Below, piece by piece: positions 1-9,727 of a stretch of DNA of 64,000 nucleotides. Position 1 is the stretch's first letter. The number at the start of each line of letters is the position of its first letter. The stretch spans positions 620,001 through 684,000 of the forward strand of contig JBCAML010000002.1 of NCBI GenBank assembly GCA_038503075.1, read 5' to 3'. A program made the position numbers and the translations under genes. This DNA comes from Gyromitra esculenta. Lineage: Eukaryota; Ascomycota; Pezizomycetes; Pezizales; Discinaceae. Under the pieces are notes generated by a model. That model was not told where the DNA came from and searched no databases. It saw nothing but the letters and a program-made list of their open reading frames with translations.

Positions 1-1816
1 GTTTGACTCATCATTAGTTCTGGGATACTAGGCTGACTGGGTCTACCACCATGTCATCCTGGGCCTGGATTTCAATGGTGGGTGGTGAGAGTGGGCGGAG
101 GGGGATTTTGGAAGCTCTCTGGCGTTGGGTGTCAAATGCATCTACCTTGATAGGGCATTCTGGTGAAGTGGCTGAGTGCTCATGGCTGTCACAGTTGGAG
201 CATTTGAGGGGTTTGGTTTCGCAGCAGTCAGGCACTGGCTTCGTGTTTCCGCCCTTATCGCAGCCTGGGTTGCTGCAACGATGTTGTTCTCTGGTATGGT
301 GTTCTGCACATAGTGGGCAGGTGGGATGTTTCTGTTTGCAAAGGGGAGCAGTGTGTCCAAAGGTGTAGCAGTTGCGACATTAGGTGATAGGTGAGAAGGA
401 GTGCATCTTTTCGCATTTCCTGGAGCGTGAAAAGAGGCAGATGGAGTCTTTGAGTTTGGCGGCTTCTTCAGGAGCGAGGGAGATGACAACTGAGGTGGTG
501 GCTTTATTTCTGTCGGAGAGGGCGGGTTTGAGGTATCTAGCACCTGCAATGATGATTTCGGATGAGTACTTGATGTTTGCTGCCATGGTGGCAAACAATT
601 CTTCATTGGAGTTTGGGAGAGCGTGAACTGGAAGATTGTGGATAACATATTCCATGTGTGTTGGAGCCAAGATGAAGTCATTGAAGTGGTTATCATCCAC
701 TGGAAGGGCTTTGTTGATTGCTTTGGTGAGGTGGGAGAAGTAAGGAACATAGTCAATTGCAGGTGCGAAGGGTGATGCCAGGATGGAAACAGTGCCGTTG
801 CAGTTGACAGTTGCGGTGAAAGCAAGTGAGACCTTTGCATTAACCTTTTCCAAGGCCTTTGCAATGATGGAGGGGAGGATAGCTGCATGTTGGGAGGAGA
901 GCTCGAATTCTTCTGGGACTGTCCTAGTAGCATAGAATCTGCGTTGCGAGGCAGGGAGTGGTTTGGGTTTGTTGGTTAGAGGAGCTGGTCTGGTTGGCTT
1001 TTGAAGTTGGTTTGCAGGTAGGTTTCTGTTGAATCCAGGGCAGGAACGGGCATCCGTTATCTCTAGCTGCCATCTGGCTGTTTCAGAGGGAGACATCCCT
1101 TCGCTGGTCAAGGGAAGAGCAGGTGGAACGTATGTAACTCCATTGCCTTTCCTTTTCTTATTCACCTTGGGAGGGGAAAGGGAGGAGCTGGCAGTTGCAG
1201 CAATGTTGGTGTAGATTTGGTTGGTTTGAGGGGGTTTGGAGGGTGCAGTGATAGTAGTTTTGGCTGCCCCAGTGGCAGCAAGTTGGTTGATGCCATTGAG
1301 TGCAGTGGTATGCAGTGCGAGGACGGAGGAAATATGGTCTGTGTTGTAAGAGATAATTCTCAGGTGGTTGTTGATAAGCTTGTTCTCCTGAATTAGAACG
1401 AGGCATAGGGTGAGGACGGCTTGAATATCAGACTTTCCTGTAAGGAGGGAAGTGTGAATAGTGTCAAAAAGTTCTGTGTGAGGATGGATTTGTTCGCCAA
1501 TCGCTTCACTGAGATTGCTGGCGACAGCAGAGTAGGGTGAGGGAATAATGGGGGTCAAGTTGGGGGGAGGGAGAGTGATTCTGGGGCTGTTGGCTCTGGA
1601 ATGGTGAGTAGATTGGGGAGGAAGCATACTGCTTCTCATGGGAGTGTGGGGAGTGGGTGCATTGAACTCCGACATCTTCTCAGATCCTAAGCAAGTTGAG
1701 GTGCGGGGTAGTGAAGCCAAATTGTTAAAGACTTTTTGCTGTGTGTAACACTGTTGCAACACAAAAAGTGAAGCTGAAATTTCAATCAGGGATGATGTAG
1801 CTGGGACGGAGGATGG
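1..1816 (-). mobile_element. LINE A, 5' part of a non-LTR retrotransposon
   Basis: This is the 5' end of a non-LTR retrotransposon on the minus strand; its 3' part lies outside the window. The 5' terminus is set at the CCATCCTCCGTCCC motif, which also starts the two LINE copies at 1830-3846 and 19766-21781. The leader shares a further block with them (GTGTTACACACAGC, then AAAAGTCTTTA). A 13-bp spacer (1817-1829) separates it from the poly(A) end of the next LINE copy. No reverse transcriptase is visible inside the window. Confidence 0.75.
14..1675 (-). pseudogene. LINE A ORF1 (gag-like, CCHC knuckles), one in-frame stop
   Basis: ORF1 of a LINE, an RNA-binding nucleocapsid-like protein. I place the start at the ATG at 1675 (MSEFNAPTP), because the codons upstream belong to the leader shared with the other LINE copies. 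The N-terminal two thirds are rich in Pro/Ser/Thr. The C-terminus holds Cys-His knuckles, including C-R-N-C-x4-H-x4-C, C-P-L-C and C-S-N-C-x3-H. A single TAA at 380-382 interrupts the frame just before the first knuckle, and the same frame stays open down to the stop at 14. A CAA-to-TAA change would explain it. Protein sequence differs from the ORF1 of the other two copies, so it is a related but separate family. Confidence 0.75.
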
Positions 1817-1829
1817 CAGCAGTCTACTG

Positions 1830-3846
1830 GTTTTTTGTTTTTTGTTTAAATCATTTGATTATTGTTTCTAGGTACAAAACCGCTTATGCAACAGGAAGGT
1901 TATGAAGTCAAAAAACCTATCCCCACCAAGTAGACACCCTTAACCGCCTGGGTAACAAAAGAGAACACAAAAGAGAAACAAACTAAGTACTTCCAAAAGA
2001 ACAAGATGATGTTCCTGCGATAGAACGACTTAAAGGTGCAGGGAAAGTTGACAGCGTATGTCTATGAGAGTAAAGAGACTTGCAACCAACAACCGAAAAA
2101 ACAATGAGAAACCATAGAGGAAAGTGCATAGTAAAGCCACAAAGGAAGCAGAGAGTAGCCAGAAAAAGTTTTCAATCAAAGTCAGTAGGGGTTGGGAAAG
2201 TATTGGTGAAGCGACCTAAAGGTCCATCTGGTCATCTGCTGGAGGGGGCAGTGAGGCCTTAGAAGGGCGTGATGGGCAGCTGTTCAGGTGTGACTCATGG
2301 GGTCCATCGCAGTTGACACACTTAACAAGAGTGTGAGAGCAAGAACGGCCCTTGATTGAGCAAGTGAGGGTGGGGCAGGTATGAGCTGCAGTGGGATGAA
2401 GTCCAACACACCAGCGACAGCATGGTTGGTTGGGACATTTGTTTGTGTGGTGTCCAAATTTGTGACATTGGGAACACTGGGTGGAGGGACCGAAATGAAG
2501 TTTACATTCAGCTCGGACAGTGGTGGAAAAGGCAGAAAGGCATGTGCAATTAGCGATCTCATTAGCTTTGGGGCCAGAGAGTGTGATGACAATGGAGGAA
2601 ACTGTTTTCCCTCTTCGTTTTTCTGGTGGAGTAAGCCATCTTGGAGGTGTGTCCATAGTGAGTCCGGGGTTGAAGTTGCAGAGCTCTTGCTGAATGGCAG
2701 AGGGCTCCATGGAAGTAGGAATACCATGTACAACAAGTTGGTGCAATGGTTCGTCAAGGTGTAGGGAGCGAGCTCCCGGGATGATGTGGAGAAATTGACC
2801 AACTTTCCGGTAATGGGTGTTGGCAAACATATTGTTCATGACCGTCAACGACACATTCTGGGAATGTGTGTCTATTGCCACAGACTGGATGATGATGGAA
2901 CTGATAGCATAGTTTAGCTTGTCTCTGAGTTCCGTGGGTGTCCCTTAAGTAAGGGGAGTGCCTTTGTGTTTGACAATCAAACGGCGTGCACGCATGGTGG
3001 GAGTGATGGTGAGAGGAGAGACATGAGTCTTAGGGGCAGGTGCAGAGGCAGCCTGTTTGGTCTTTGTTGGTTGGGTTTTTCTCTTGGGTTTGCTGGCCGC
3101 CACCTGAGCCCATTGCAGGGGCTTTGGGGCAGGAGGACGTGCTGGGATAGCAACAGCAGGAGCAGGAGGAAGAGGAGCACTAGGTGCAGGTGGTTCTGAA
3201 GGCGCTGCCTTCCCTACTGTGAGCAGCAGGTGGTCATGCTCTAGTTTGCTCAGAGTCGGAGACTCTGGAAACATGTCTGGGAGAGGTGCAGGAGCTGGTT
3301 TGCTTGCTGCTTCCTTGAGGGTGGTGATTTTGCCTTGTAGATGCTGTATCATGTCAAGGAGTTTTTGGAAGTGGAGGAGGTTGAGCTTGCCGGCTCTGGC
3401 TAGAGCATTGCAAACATCAAACCCAAAAGCTGGCTCACTGCCTAGGTGAGTGGTAATGGCCTCCCCTGGTTTATTCCAGAGGCCTGCCCAGTGGGTTGGC
3501 TTTCTGAACACAGGAGGGGATGGGGGAGAGGTGTCAGCTCTCTGTCTTTTCGATGGTGAGGGGGTTCTTGGATCCGCCGCAGATGAAGAGGAGGAGGCAA
3601 CGAATGGGTTTGGAGTTCCCTCAACTTGGTGATGGGGAAATATGGGTGTAAACATGTTGCTTTTACCTTTGGGAGGCATTGCAACTGTGGGTTGTTGTGT
3701 AAACGATGATCCAGATCGTTTGTGAAAGAGGGGTAATGGAATGAAGCCGAAGTGCTAAAGACTTTTGGCTGTGTTTAATGCCTTTGCAACACAAAAGGTG
3801 GTGGTGAGCTTTCAATCGAAGAGGTTGTAACGGGGACGGAGGATGG
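1830..3846 (-). mobile_element. LINE B copy 1, ORF1-only LINE
   Basis: A roughly 2.0-kb LINE on the minus strand with a 5' leader, ORF1, about 370 nt of 3' UTR and an A-rich tail (T-rich at 1831-1846 on plus). It has no ORF2, so it carries neither endonuclease nor RT and must be non-autonomous. The 5' flank contains ACAATATCCTTGACCC (plus 3846-3861 region), which recurs not at its own 3' end but directly after the poly(A) of the copy at 19766-21781. ORF1 is nearly identical to that copy, while the two UTRs have clearly diverged. Confidence 0.85.
2216..3679 (-). pseudogene. LINE B copy 1 ORF1, in-frame TAA at 2945
   Basis: ORF1 of the ORF1-only LINE. It starts MPPKGKSNMF at 3679, followed by a Pro/Ala-rich region and a basic stretch. 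A TAA at 2945-2947 breaks the frame, after which the same frame runs to 2216. The second half carries zinc knuckles C-S-Q-C-x4-H-x4-C and C-V-N-C-x3-H-x6-C, typical of LINE ORF1/gag RNA-binding proteins. The same stop is present at the matching codon in the copy at 19933-21396. It may therefore predate the duplication, have been spread by gene conversion, or be tolerated as two half-proteins. Confidence 0.8.
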
Positions 3847-4231
3847 GGTCAAGGATATTGTATGGGTTGCGATAGGATCTCGGTTAGGATTATAATGTTT
3901 TGGTGTTTCGGTTGTCATCGGTTATGAGTCATAGCGGTCGGAAAGCGGGGTATTTAAAGGATTGATTTTGTTCGCTTGTATCTTTTTCTCCTTCTCTCCT
4001 TAAGCCACATTCTTACTTTACTTCTACTGTACTGCTTTAATACTACCTCAACTCTACCTCAGAATCCCTGCCGTCGCTGTCGCTGTGAAAACCTTACACT
4101 TAACTCGCCTGGAGTTAAACCCACGTAGGACCTGTAGAAACATTGTATACCTTGTCGCTTGACCTTTCTTTTAAGTAGCACTGCTCGCCTTCTGGGATAC
4201 TGAAGGGCTTAACAAAGGTCAAACCGTGAGA
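3847..4231 (-). repeat. Solo LTR a, left part (rest at 21782-21820)
   Basis: An LTR of the same family as the Gypsy1 3' LTR (24677-25089). It runs from TCTCACGG at 4231 on the minus strand and is cut at 3847 by the LINE. The remaining about 39 bp, ending CCGTGAAA, are at 21782-21820. The target-site duplication ACCGC lies next to both outer ends (4232-4236 complement; 21821-21825). It contains a TATTTAAA box, the CTTAAGC block and the terminal stem-loop found in all LTRs of the family. Confidence 0.85.
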
Positions 4232-5664
4232 GCGGTGCAGAAGATATCGAGGTATTCTGTGAGGCAGTAGTTCACAAAGCGTTGAAATGTTCCAGGAGCA
4301 TTGGTTAGGCCAAAAGGCATGACCTGGTTTTCATAGAGACCACAACGCGTGCGGAAGGCCGTCTTCCATTCCTCTCCCTCAGCAATGTGCATCTGGTGGT
4401 ATCCGTCGCGGAGGTCTAGCTTGGTGTACCATTGGGCCTTTGCAAGTCGATCAAGGGTTTCCCGGATAAGGGGGGAGGTATAACGGTCCTTGACGGTAAG
4501 GGCATTTAGGCCTCGATAGTCCACACAGAGCCGTAGGGAGCCGTTAGCTTTTTTAACAAAGAGGACAGGGGATCCGGCTGGGGAAGAGCTGGCGCGAATA
4601 AATCCCTTTTCCAGGTTGTCTTCGATATATTTTTTCAAGACGATCAGCTCCTCTTGGGACATTCCATAAAGGGGTCCGAAAGGGGCGTCCTTTCCTTCTT
4701 GAAGCAGTATTCTGTGGTCATAAGATCGTCGAGGGGGGAGTCCTTGGGCTTTGCTTTTGTCAAACATGTCCAGGAAGTTGTGATATTCTTGTGGGATTCT
4801 GGCTTTCCATTCTTCTTTACTTGTTTTATTATCAATAATTTTATTGATCTCGTAAAGTGACATGGCGTAAGCTTGGGAGGTGCGTTTCCTGGTGAGGGTT
4901 CTAAAGCTTGCAGCTCCAATGAAAGACAGGTTTAGTCTGGGAGGAGCAGGGATCGACAGGGTGGATACGACTGAGGAATAAGGGGCACAATGGGTGGTGC
5001 AGAGTTTAGAGTTAAACTCAATGCGTTTTTGGGCGAAGTGGAGGTGAACATCATGATGGTTCGTCCAGGGGATCCCCAATACAAGTGGGTAATGTCCAAG
5101 TTGGGTTACAAAGCAGGGGATTTTTTCCTGGTGTTGTTGGATAGTCAGGGTGATGTTGGCAATATGAGTGATATCTCCTGAGGCAACGGGGCGGCCATCA
5201 ATGACTTCCAGTTGTCTCAGGTTTTTTAAAAGGGAAAGAGGTACGTTGTGGTGACTCACAAATTCCTTATCAATAAAAGCGAATCCAGAGGCTCCGGTAT
5301 CTAATAGTGCGTGAGTTTTTATGAGTTTATTGCTATGGGAAATGCTACAAGAAATAACAAAATGTTCCCCATCCAATTGATCCTCCACGCACATATCTGA
5401 CAACGAAAAGCCTGAAATTGAGAACGCTGATAAAGGTAAGGAAAAAGGAACTGAAGCAGGGTCACTGGTCGACTTCGGCGAAACTAGTTTAAATCCTTGT
5501 TTGAAGTTCTTGCGGCCTCTAGGGCGAAAAATTGAGGTGGGAGTGGTGGTGGCAGCAGGGAGGAGGCTGGTGGCATACGGGTTGCGGGAGGGGTGGTGAG
5601 AGCTCCTCTCATTGTTGGTTTTTTGGGAGCGGAGGACAGTTGGCATAGGAGTGGTCGGGGGCGG
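4232..5664 (-). pseudogene. Gypsy1 pol, first half: gag tail, protease, N-terminal RT
   Basis: Fragment of a Ty3/Gypsy chromovirus polyprotein. In order it shows the end of gag just after the CCHC knuckle, a retropepsin with L-L-D-T-G-A-S-G, a linker, and the first half of RT (C-V-D-Y-R-G-L-N, K-L-D-L-R-D-G-Y, M-P-F-G-L-T-N-A-P). The reading frame ends abruptly at 4232, where solo LTR a is inserted in the codons just before the YLDD active site. The rest of RT resumes at 21821 on the opposite strand. At 5664 it is joined to Gypsy2, which split the CCHC knuckle. A 1-nt deletion separates the gag and pol frames near the knuckle. Confidence 0.9.
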
Positions 5665-6094
5665 TGTGGGCGGGCGGTAGGGGCGCCCTATCAGTAACCT
5701 TGAGATCTGACATCGCTTCCCTCTTCGCGGCAGGAGGGCGCGTCGACGCGGACTCCCACCAGGTAGGCCTTTCCTAGGGGCGTACCACCAGTGGAGCCTG
5801 CGAGCGACGTGCGGAATTCGCTCAACGGTGGGGGGGGGGCAAAGGCCCCCGAATAGCTCACCAAAGGAGCAGGCCGAGTAATAGTATATATCCGTATATA
5901 GAGTAGAGGGTAGTCTATAGAAAAAATGGTATACAGAATAATAGTGGTATGGTGATGGATGACGTGCAAGAGCCACGCCCCCGCCAAAGATATACATACT
6001 CCCCCACTACCGCCTCGATACCCTAACCCATATCACGTGACAACCCACGTGACATCGCCTCCCTACCACGCCTGCAACCTCGCGCCCCACCACA
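5665..6094 (-). repeat. Gypsy2 3' LTR (430 bp)
   Basis: Direct repeat of the sequence at 17552-18405 once the solo LTR nested there is removed. On the minus strand it starts TGTGGTGGGG and ends CCCGCCCACA. It is uninterrupted in this copy, and the G-run at 5830-5838 marks the site at which the other copy took the nested solo LTR. Confidence 0.92.
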
Positions 6095-6107
6095 ACCCTC
6101 CCCTCCT
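6095..6107 (-). other. Gypsy2 polypurine tract
   Basis: On the minus strand an AGGAGGGGAGGGT purine run directly abuts the 3' LTR. This is the expected position for the plus-strand DNA primer of an LTR retrotransposon. Confidence 0.75.
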
Positions 6108-6310
6108 AGAATTGGCCGTCCCATGGCCAACACCCTACACCCCCCCCCGAAAGACACTACTACCCAAAGGAAACAGCTACCCTTTCCCCACCACTAAGAC
6201 CGAATAAAGAAGCGAGCACTAGCTAACCTAGGAAACATAGAGAAAAACCCCCCTTTGGACCTAATCGATACGACAGAATAATCAAAGGAAAGCCCCCAAG
6301 CAAACACCGC

Positions 6311-9073
6311 CTACTCCCCTACCTTCCGCCGCTTCTCTCCACCCTCCACATTTTCCTCCCCTCCTGGAAGACCCCGTTTGCTAGGACGATCCCCCGGCAT
6401 GGGACCTCCCCCCTCCTTTTCCTCATCGCTCTCGTCGTTCTCCCCTTCCGGCAGGAATGGTGTCACCGAAAAACCGTCCCGAAGGAGGGCCTCCTTTCCC
6501 TCCTGGGTGACCCTCAAAGGCGGCTCCCAGGTGCCTGCATCGCGCGCCTGGAAAAACGAGTCCTTCCCGAAGTCACGTCGCTCGGCCCATTCCTGCACCC
6601 TATACCCCTCCCACATCGCTTCCACCAGCCCCTTCCTAACCTTCTCAATCAACCCCCAAGCCGCCTTCTCGTCCGATCCCAACAGCGTCTCCAACTCCCA
6701 CCGAACCCGCGCCGACTCCCAGTCTACCAGGCCTAGGAGTGCGTCCCCGACTCCCCACACACCTCGTACCTCAGGGGTGCTAGGAAAGCGCCCCACCATA
6801 CGTCTGTGGACATTAGTCTGCCCAGTAGGGTTCTTCGGGAGCACGCCCAAAGATCTGTGCGCCTCGGTGACCTCCGCCCTCGTGCCCACCTGCAGGAACT
6901 CCAGCGCCTCTCCGTCGCCCTGGATCCCTATTGGCCAGCTATTGACCGTCCTGCGTTGAAGGATCGCCTGATCCTTCGGCCCCGCCGTCGATCCATGGAT
7001 GAGGTGTGGAAGTGATATGCGTAGATCTCCCAGCGCACATATGACGTTGGTCTCCCCCCAGAAAGCCTCCACATCCTCCTGCCTGTAGATCTTCGAAGTC
7101 CGTACCGTGGGCCTGTCTTTCGCATTCCCCCGCTGCTCTACCTTCTCCCACCACGCGCGTAGGTTCCTGTGGAAGCCTTCCACGACCGCAGTACACCCTT
7201 CGGGGATCTCCTGATCCAACGACACCGAAGTCTGGATGTGGTCGACACCCATGCCCGAGTCTATAGCCTTCCGGGGGTTCAGGTCTATATGCCTGAAGCT
7301 CGTGTAGTCCCCTGGCAGGGTAAACTTGGCATAGTGAGGAAAGGAAAGCATGCGATACGCCCCATCAGACCTCGCCGCCAGGACCAGGAGATAGTAGACC
7401 AGATCCTGTCTGGCTGCCTGCTGTAGTACCGAATGGTAGCAATTGCGCAGCCACCCCGTCTGATCCGACCGTTGGTGGTGTAGGTAGAGGTCAAACTCTT
7501 CTGACACCTTCTCCATGAGCTTGCCGTCGTCAACCAACCAGCGGAACGCCGGCACCACACAGTTCCCCGTCATGCAGAAGGACTCCCAAGCTTCCACACT
7601 ACTATAGCGACAGAATATAGCCCGCCTGTCGAACGCCGGGAGCGCCCACTCTATAGGCTTATACCGCATAGAGCCCATACCATCCGCCTCCACCTTCGCT
7701 CTCCCACCCTTCCGGAACCAGCTGTATGTCTCGGTGGCGGCATGCATATCCCCGATCGTGTCCCAGCGCTTATAGAGGTATAGCAACCTCTCCGTCATTG
7801 CCGGGCGATTCAGGCGTCTGGTATACAGCCCTACGAGCGACGCCAACCTCTGCAAGTGCTCCCAGCAGAGATTGTCCAGCCCTGCGCCCACACCAGCTTC
7901 CAGAAACTTCCCCTGCTGCACCAGGCCCACCACCTCAGAGATCCGATACCCCCATACTCTCACCAGCCAGCCCTTCTGTAGGTAAGCCCCACACCCACAC
8001 ACCGTTGAAGCCTGTACTTCGTCCACCTCCGCCTCCACCTCCGCCTCCGCCGCCGTCTCTCCACCCGTCTCTCCATCCGCTTCCGACCATAGAGGAGTCC
8101 GCGCCGACACGGACTCCTGGCCCTCTGCGCCACACGCAACTGCTACGCCCTCCTCCAAAAGCCCCGCATCCTGTACCCGCTCCCCCTGCACCTTCCCCTT
8201 CCCCTTCCCCTTCCCCTGCACCTTCCCCTTCACCTTCCCTTTCACCGCCTTCGGCCTGATAGACTCTGGCCAGACCCTAATTAGGTCCTCCTCTAGGACC
8301 TCCTCCTTCGTCGCCTTTCCTTTTTCCGCCTGACCAAGCCATTCGCTCGCGTAGGCCACATCTTTTGGCTGGAAGTGCAGAGCAAGTTGCTTGCCCGAAG
8401 AGCGATCCTGCAGGCGCATCCTATACCCTGCGTCTAGGGCCATCCATGCCTGCTGCATTGACCACCCTGCCCTCGCTATGCTCGCCAGCTTGCGCAAGAA
8501 GTGCTCGGAGAACTGGGTTAGGCGGAACTCGGTGGGATCGAAGCGCTCCTCCCAGTCGGCCCCCCAGCGCTCACATATTGTACTCCGGGAGTTGGCCTTC
8601 CGGCTATCCGTCTGTCGGTACCTGACCCGCGCCGGCGCCACCACGTTCTCATAGTCCACCTCCTTCATGAACGCCTCCTTCCCACCAAAAGCATCCCACA
8701 GGCTCTCCTTTTCTATATAGTCCTCCCATATACGGGAGATGCCCTCGTCTGAAGCTTCTCTGATGTCGGCGAAGGCATCCAGAGCGTTCTTGGCTGCCTC
8801 CGCGCGCGCAGTAGGCTCCGTGTGTGCCGCCATCATCATCTCTATGGTCTTTGCCAAGCCATGTTTCGCCTTTTCCTGCAAGACGTTCTCCCTAGTGATC
8901 TCTACCACCTCGGAGGATGCCCTGACCATGGTTTTCCTGGACAAAGACGGCGAGCTTGATGGGCTCTTAGTAGTGGACTTCCGCTTAGATCTCGACGGGC
9001 TCTTGGTGGTCTGTATCCTACTTGAGCACCTGGGTGTCGAAGGGCCTGCCTCGGGATTCACTGGGGTAAACAT
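6311..9073 (-). CDS. Gypsy2 extra ORF: large protein with a putative 2OG-Fe(II) dioxygenase-like domain
   Basis: An uninterrupted 920-residue ORF with an ATG at 9073, between integrase and the 3' LTR on the same strand. Residues 1-48 are Ser/Pro/Lys/Arg-rich. Residues 50-260 are mostly helical in character, 275-300 are a Lys-Gly repeat, and 330-355 are acidic. Residues about 385-720 are globular and contain the sequence Y-T-S-F-R-H-I-D-L-N (H595, D597), then G-F-H (H635), G-D-L-R-I at 682-686, L-I-H-G-S (H693) and R707/R708. H-x-D ... G-D ... H-G-S ... R is the metal- and 2-oxoglutarate-binding layout of double-stranded beta-helix dioxygenases such as the PhyH and TET/JBP types. The C-terminus is charged (G-E-K-R-R-K-V). 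No signal peptide or membrane segment is seen, so it is not an envelope protein. The enzyme assignment is inferred from motifs only. A structural or host-derived protein without activity remains possible. Confidence 0.6.
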   Translation of the reverse strand: MFTPVNPEAGPSTPRCSSRIQTTKSPSRSKRKSTTKSPSSSPSLSRKTMVRASSEVVEITRENVLQEKAKHGLAKTIEMMMAAHTEPTARAEAAKNALDAFADIREASDEGISRIWEDYIEKESLWDAFGGKEAFMKEVDYENVVAPARVRYRQTDSRKANSRSTICERWGADWEERFDPTEFRLTQFSEHFLRKLASIARAGWSMQQAWMALDAGYRMRLQDRSSGKQLALHFQPKDVAYASEWLGQAEKGKATKEEVLEEDLIRVWPESIRPKAVKGKVKGKVQGKGKGKGKVQGERVQDAGLLEEGVAVACGAEGQESVSARTPLWSEADGETGGETAAEAEVEAEVDEVQASTVCGCGAYLQKGWLVRVWGYRISEVVGLVQQGKFLEAGVGAGLDNLCWEHLQRLASLVGLYTRRLNRPAMTERLLYLYKRWDTIGDMHAATETYSWFRKGGRAKVEADGMGSMRYKPIEWALPAFDRRAIFCRYSSVEAWESFCMTGNCVVPAFRWLVDDGKLMEKVSEEFDLYLHHQRSDQTGWLRNCYHSVLQQAARQDLVYYLLVLAARSDGAYRMLSFPHYAKFTLPGDYTSFRHIDLNPRKAIDSGMGVDHIQTSVSLDQEIPEGCTAVVEGFHRNLRAWWEKVEQRGNAKDRPTVRTSKIYRQEDVEAFWGETNVICALGDLRISLPHLIHGSTAGPKDQAILQRRTVNSWPIGIQGDGEALEFLQVGTRAEVTEAHRSLGVLPKNPTGQTNVHRRMVGRFPSTPEVRGVWGVGDALLGLVDWESARVRWELETLLGSDEKAAWGLIEKVRKGLVEAMWEGYRVQEWAERRDFGKDSFFQARDAGTWEPPLRVTQEGKEALLRDGFSVTPFLPEGENDESDEEKEGGGPMPGDRPSKRGLPGGEENVEGGEKRRKVGE

Positions 9074-9531
9074 GGCGTATATATGCGGCGCACAAACAAA
9101 GAAACTGTCAGAACAAAGAAACGGCCTCCAAAGGGTTATGACGTCACCACGTAGCTGTGGAAGCAGGCGTAGAGCTTATAGGGCTTCGTAGATGTAGGAG
9201 TAGGCGCAAAAGCTGCCGTGTGCGCTTGCTGCTGTCACCTGTATGTATGGTATCCTTTCCTAAGCGTGTAACGGAAGGAAGAAGAAGAAGGAAGCAAAGT
9301 TTGCTTCCCCCTCCCCTCCTTATATAGAGAGGTCGAAGAAGAGGTCATTGCGCTGTGAGGATCTCCCTGCTCGAGCCCTTGCCCTACCGCCGGCATACTC
9401 CGCAGAGCCCCAACCTTAATCCAACGTCCTGCTTCCCACCACCTCAGGTACCGCCCTAAGGCCTCGTCTCCTCCCCCACCTAAAGCCCTCACCTCCTCTC
9501 CTTAAAACCCTACCGCCATGCCCACACCGAG

Positions 9532-9699
9532 CCCATACCAAAAAAGTATAAAGCAACGAATCCATACCAAAAGAAACGACAGAAAGCAACGAGTCTATAC
9601 CAAAAGAAACGACAAAAAGAAACGAGTCTATACCAAAAGAAACGACAGAAAGCAGCGGATCTATACCAAAAGCAAACGACCGAAGGCAGCGAATCCACT
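9532..9699. repeat. Five-unit 33-bp tandem repeat in Gypsy2
   Basis: About five imperfect copies of a unit beginning CYATACCAAAAGAAACGACA. They lie in the 655-bp spacer between the integrase stop and the ATG of the 920-codon ORF. The position suggests a promoter or enhancer for that ORF, but this is inference. Confidence 0.8.
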
Positions 9700-9727
9700 A
9701 TACCCTCCTTACCTCCCCTTCTCCTTC

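Noticed and set aside
5820..6094. Repeat of 5820-6094 and 18143-18405 as an independent mobile element
   Set aside because: Both are parts of the Gypsy2 LTRs; the second looks separate only because solo LTR b is inserted before it.
7726..8259. Pro/Ser-rich plus-strand frame opposite the Gypsy2 extra ORF
   Set aside because: It is the antisense of the Lys-Gly and acidic repeats of the real minus-strand ORF.
6311..9073. Envelope gene of an errantivirus-like element
   Set aside because: The position fits, but there is no signal peptide, furin-like site or membrane segment.
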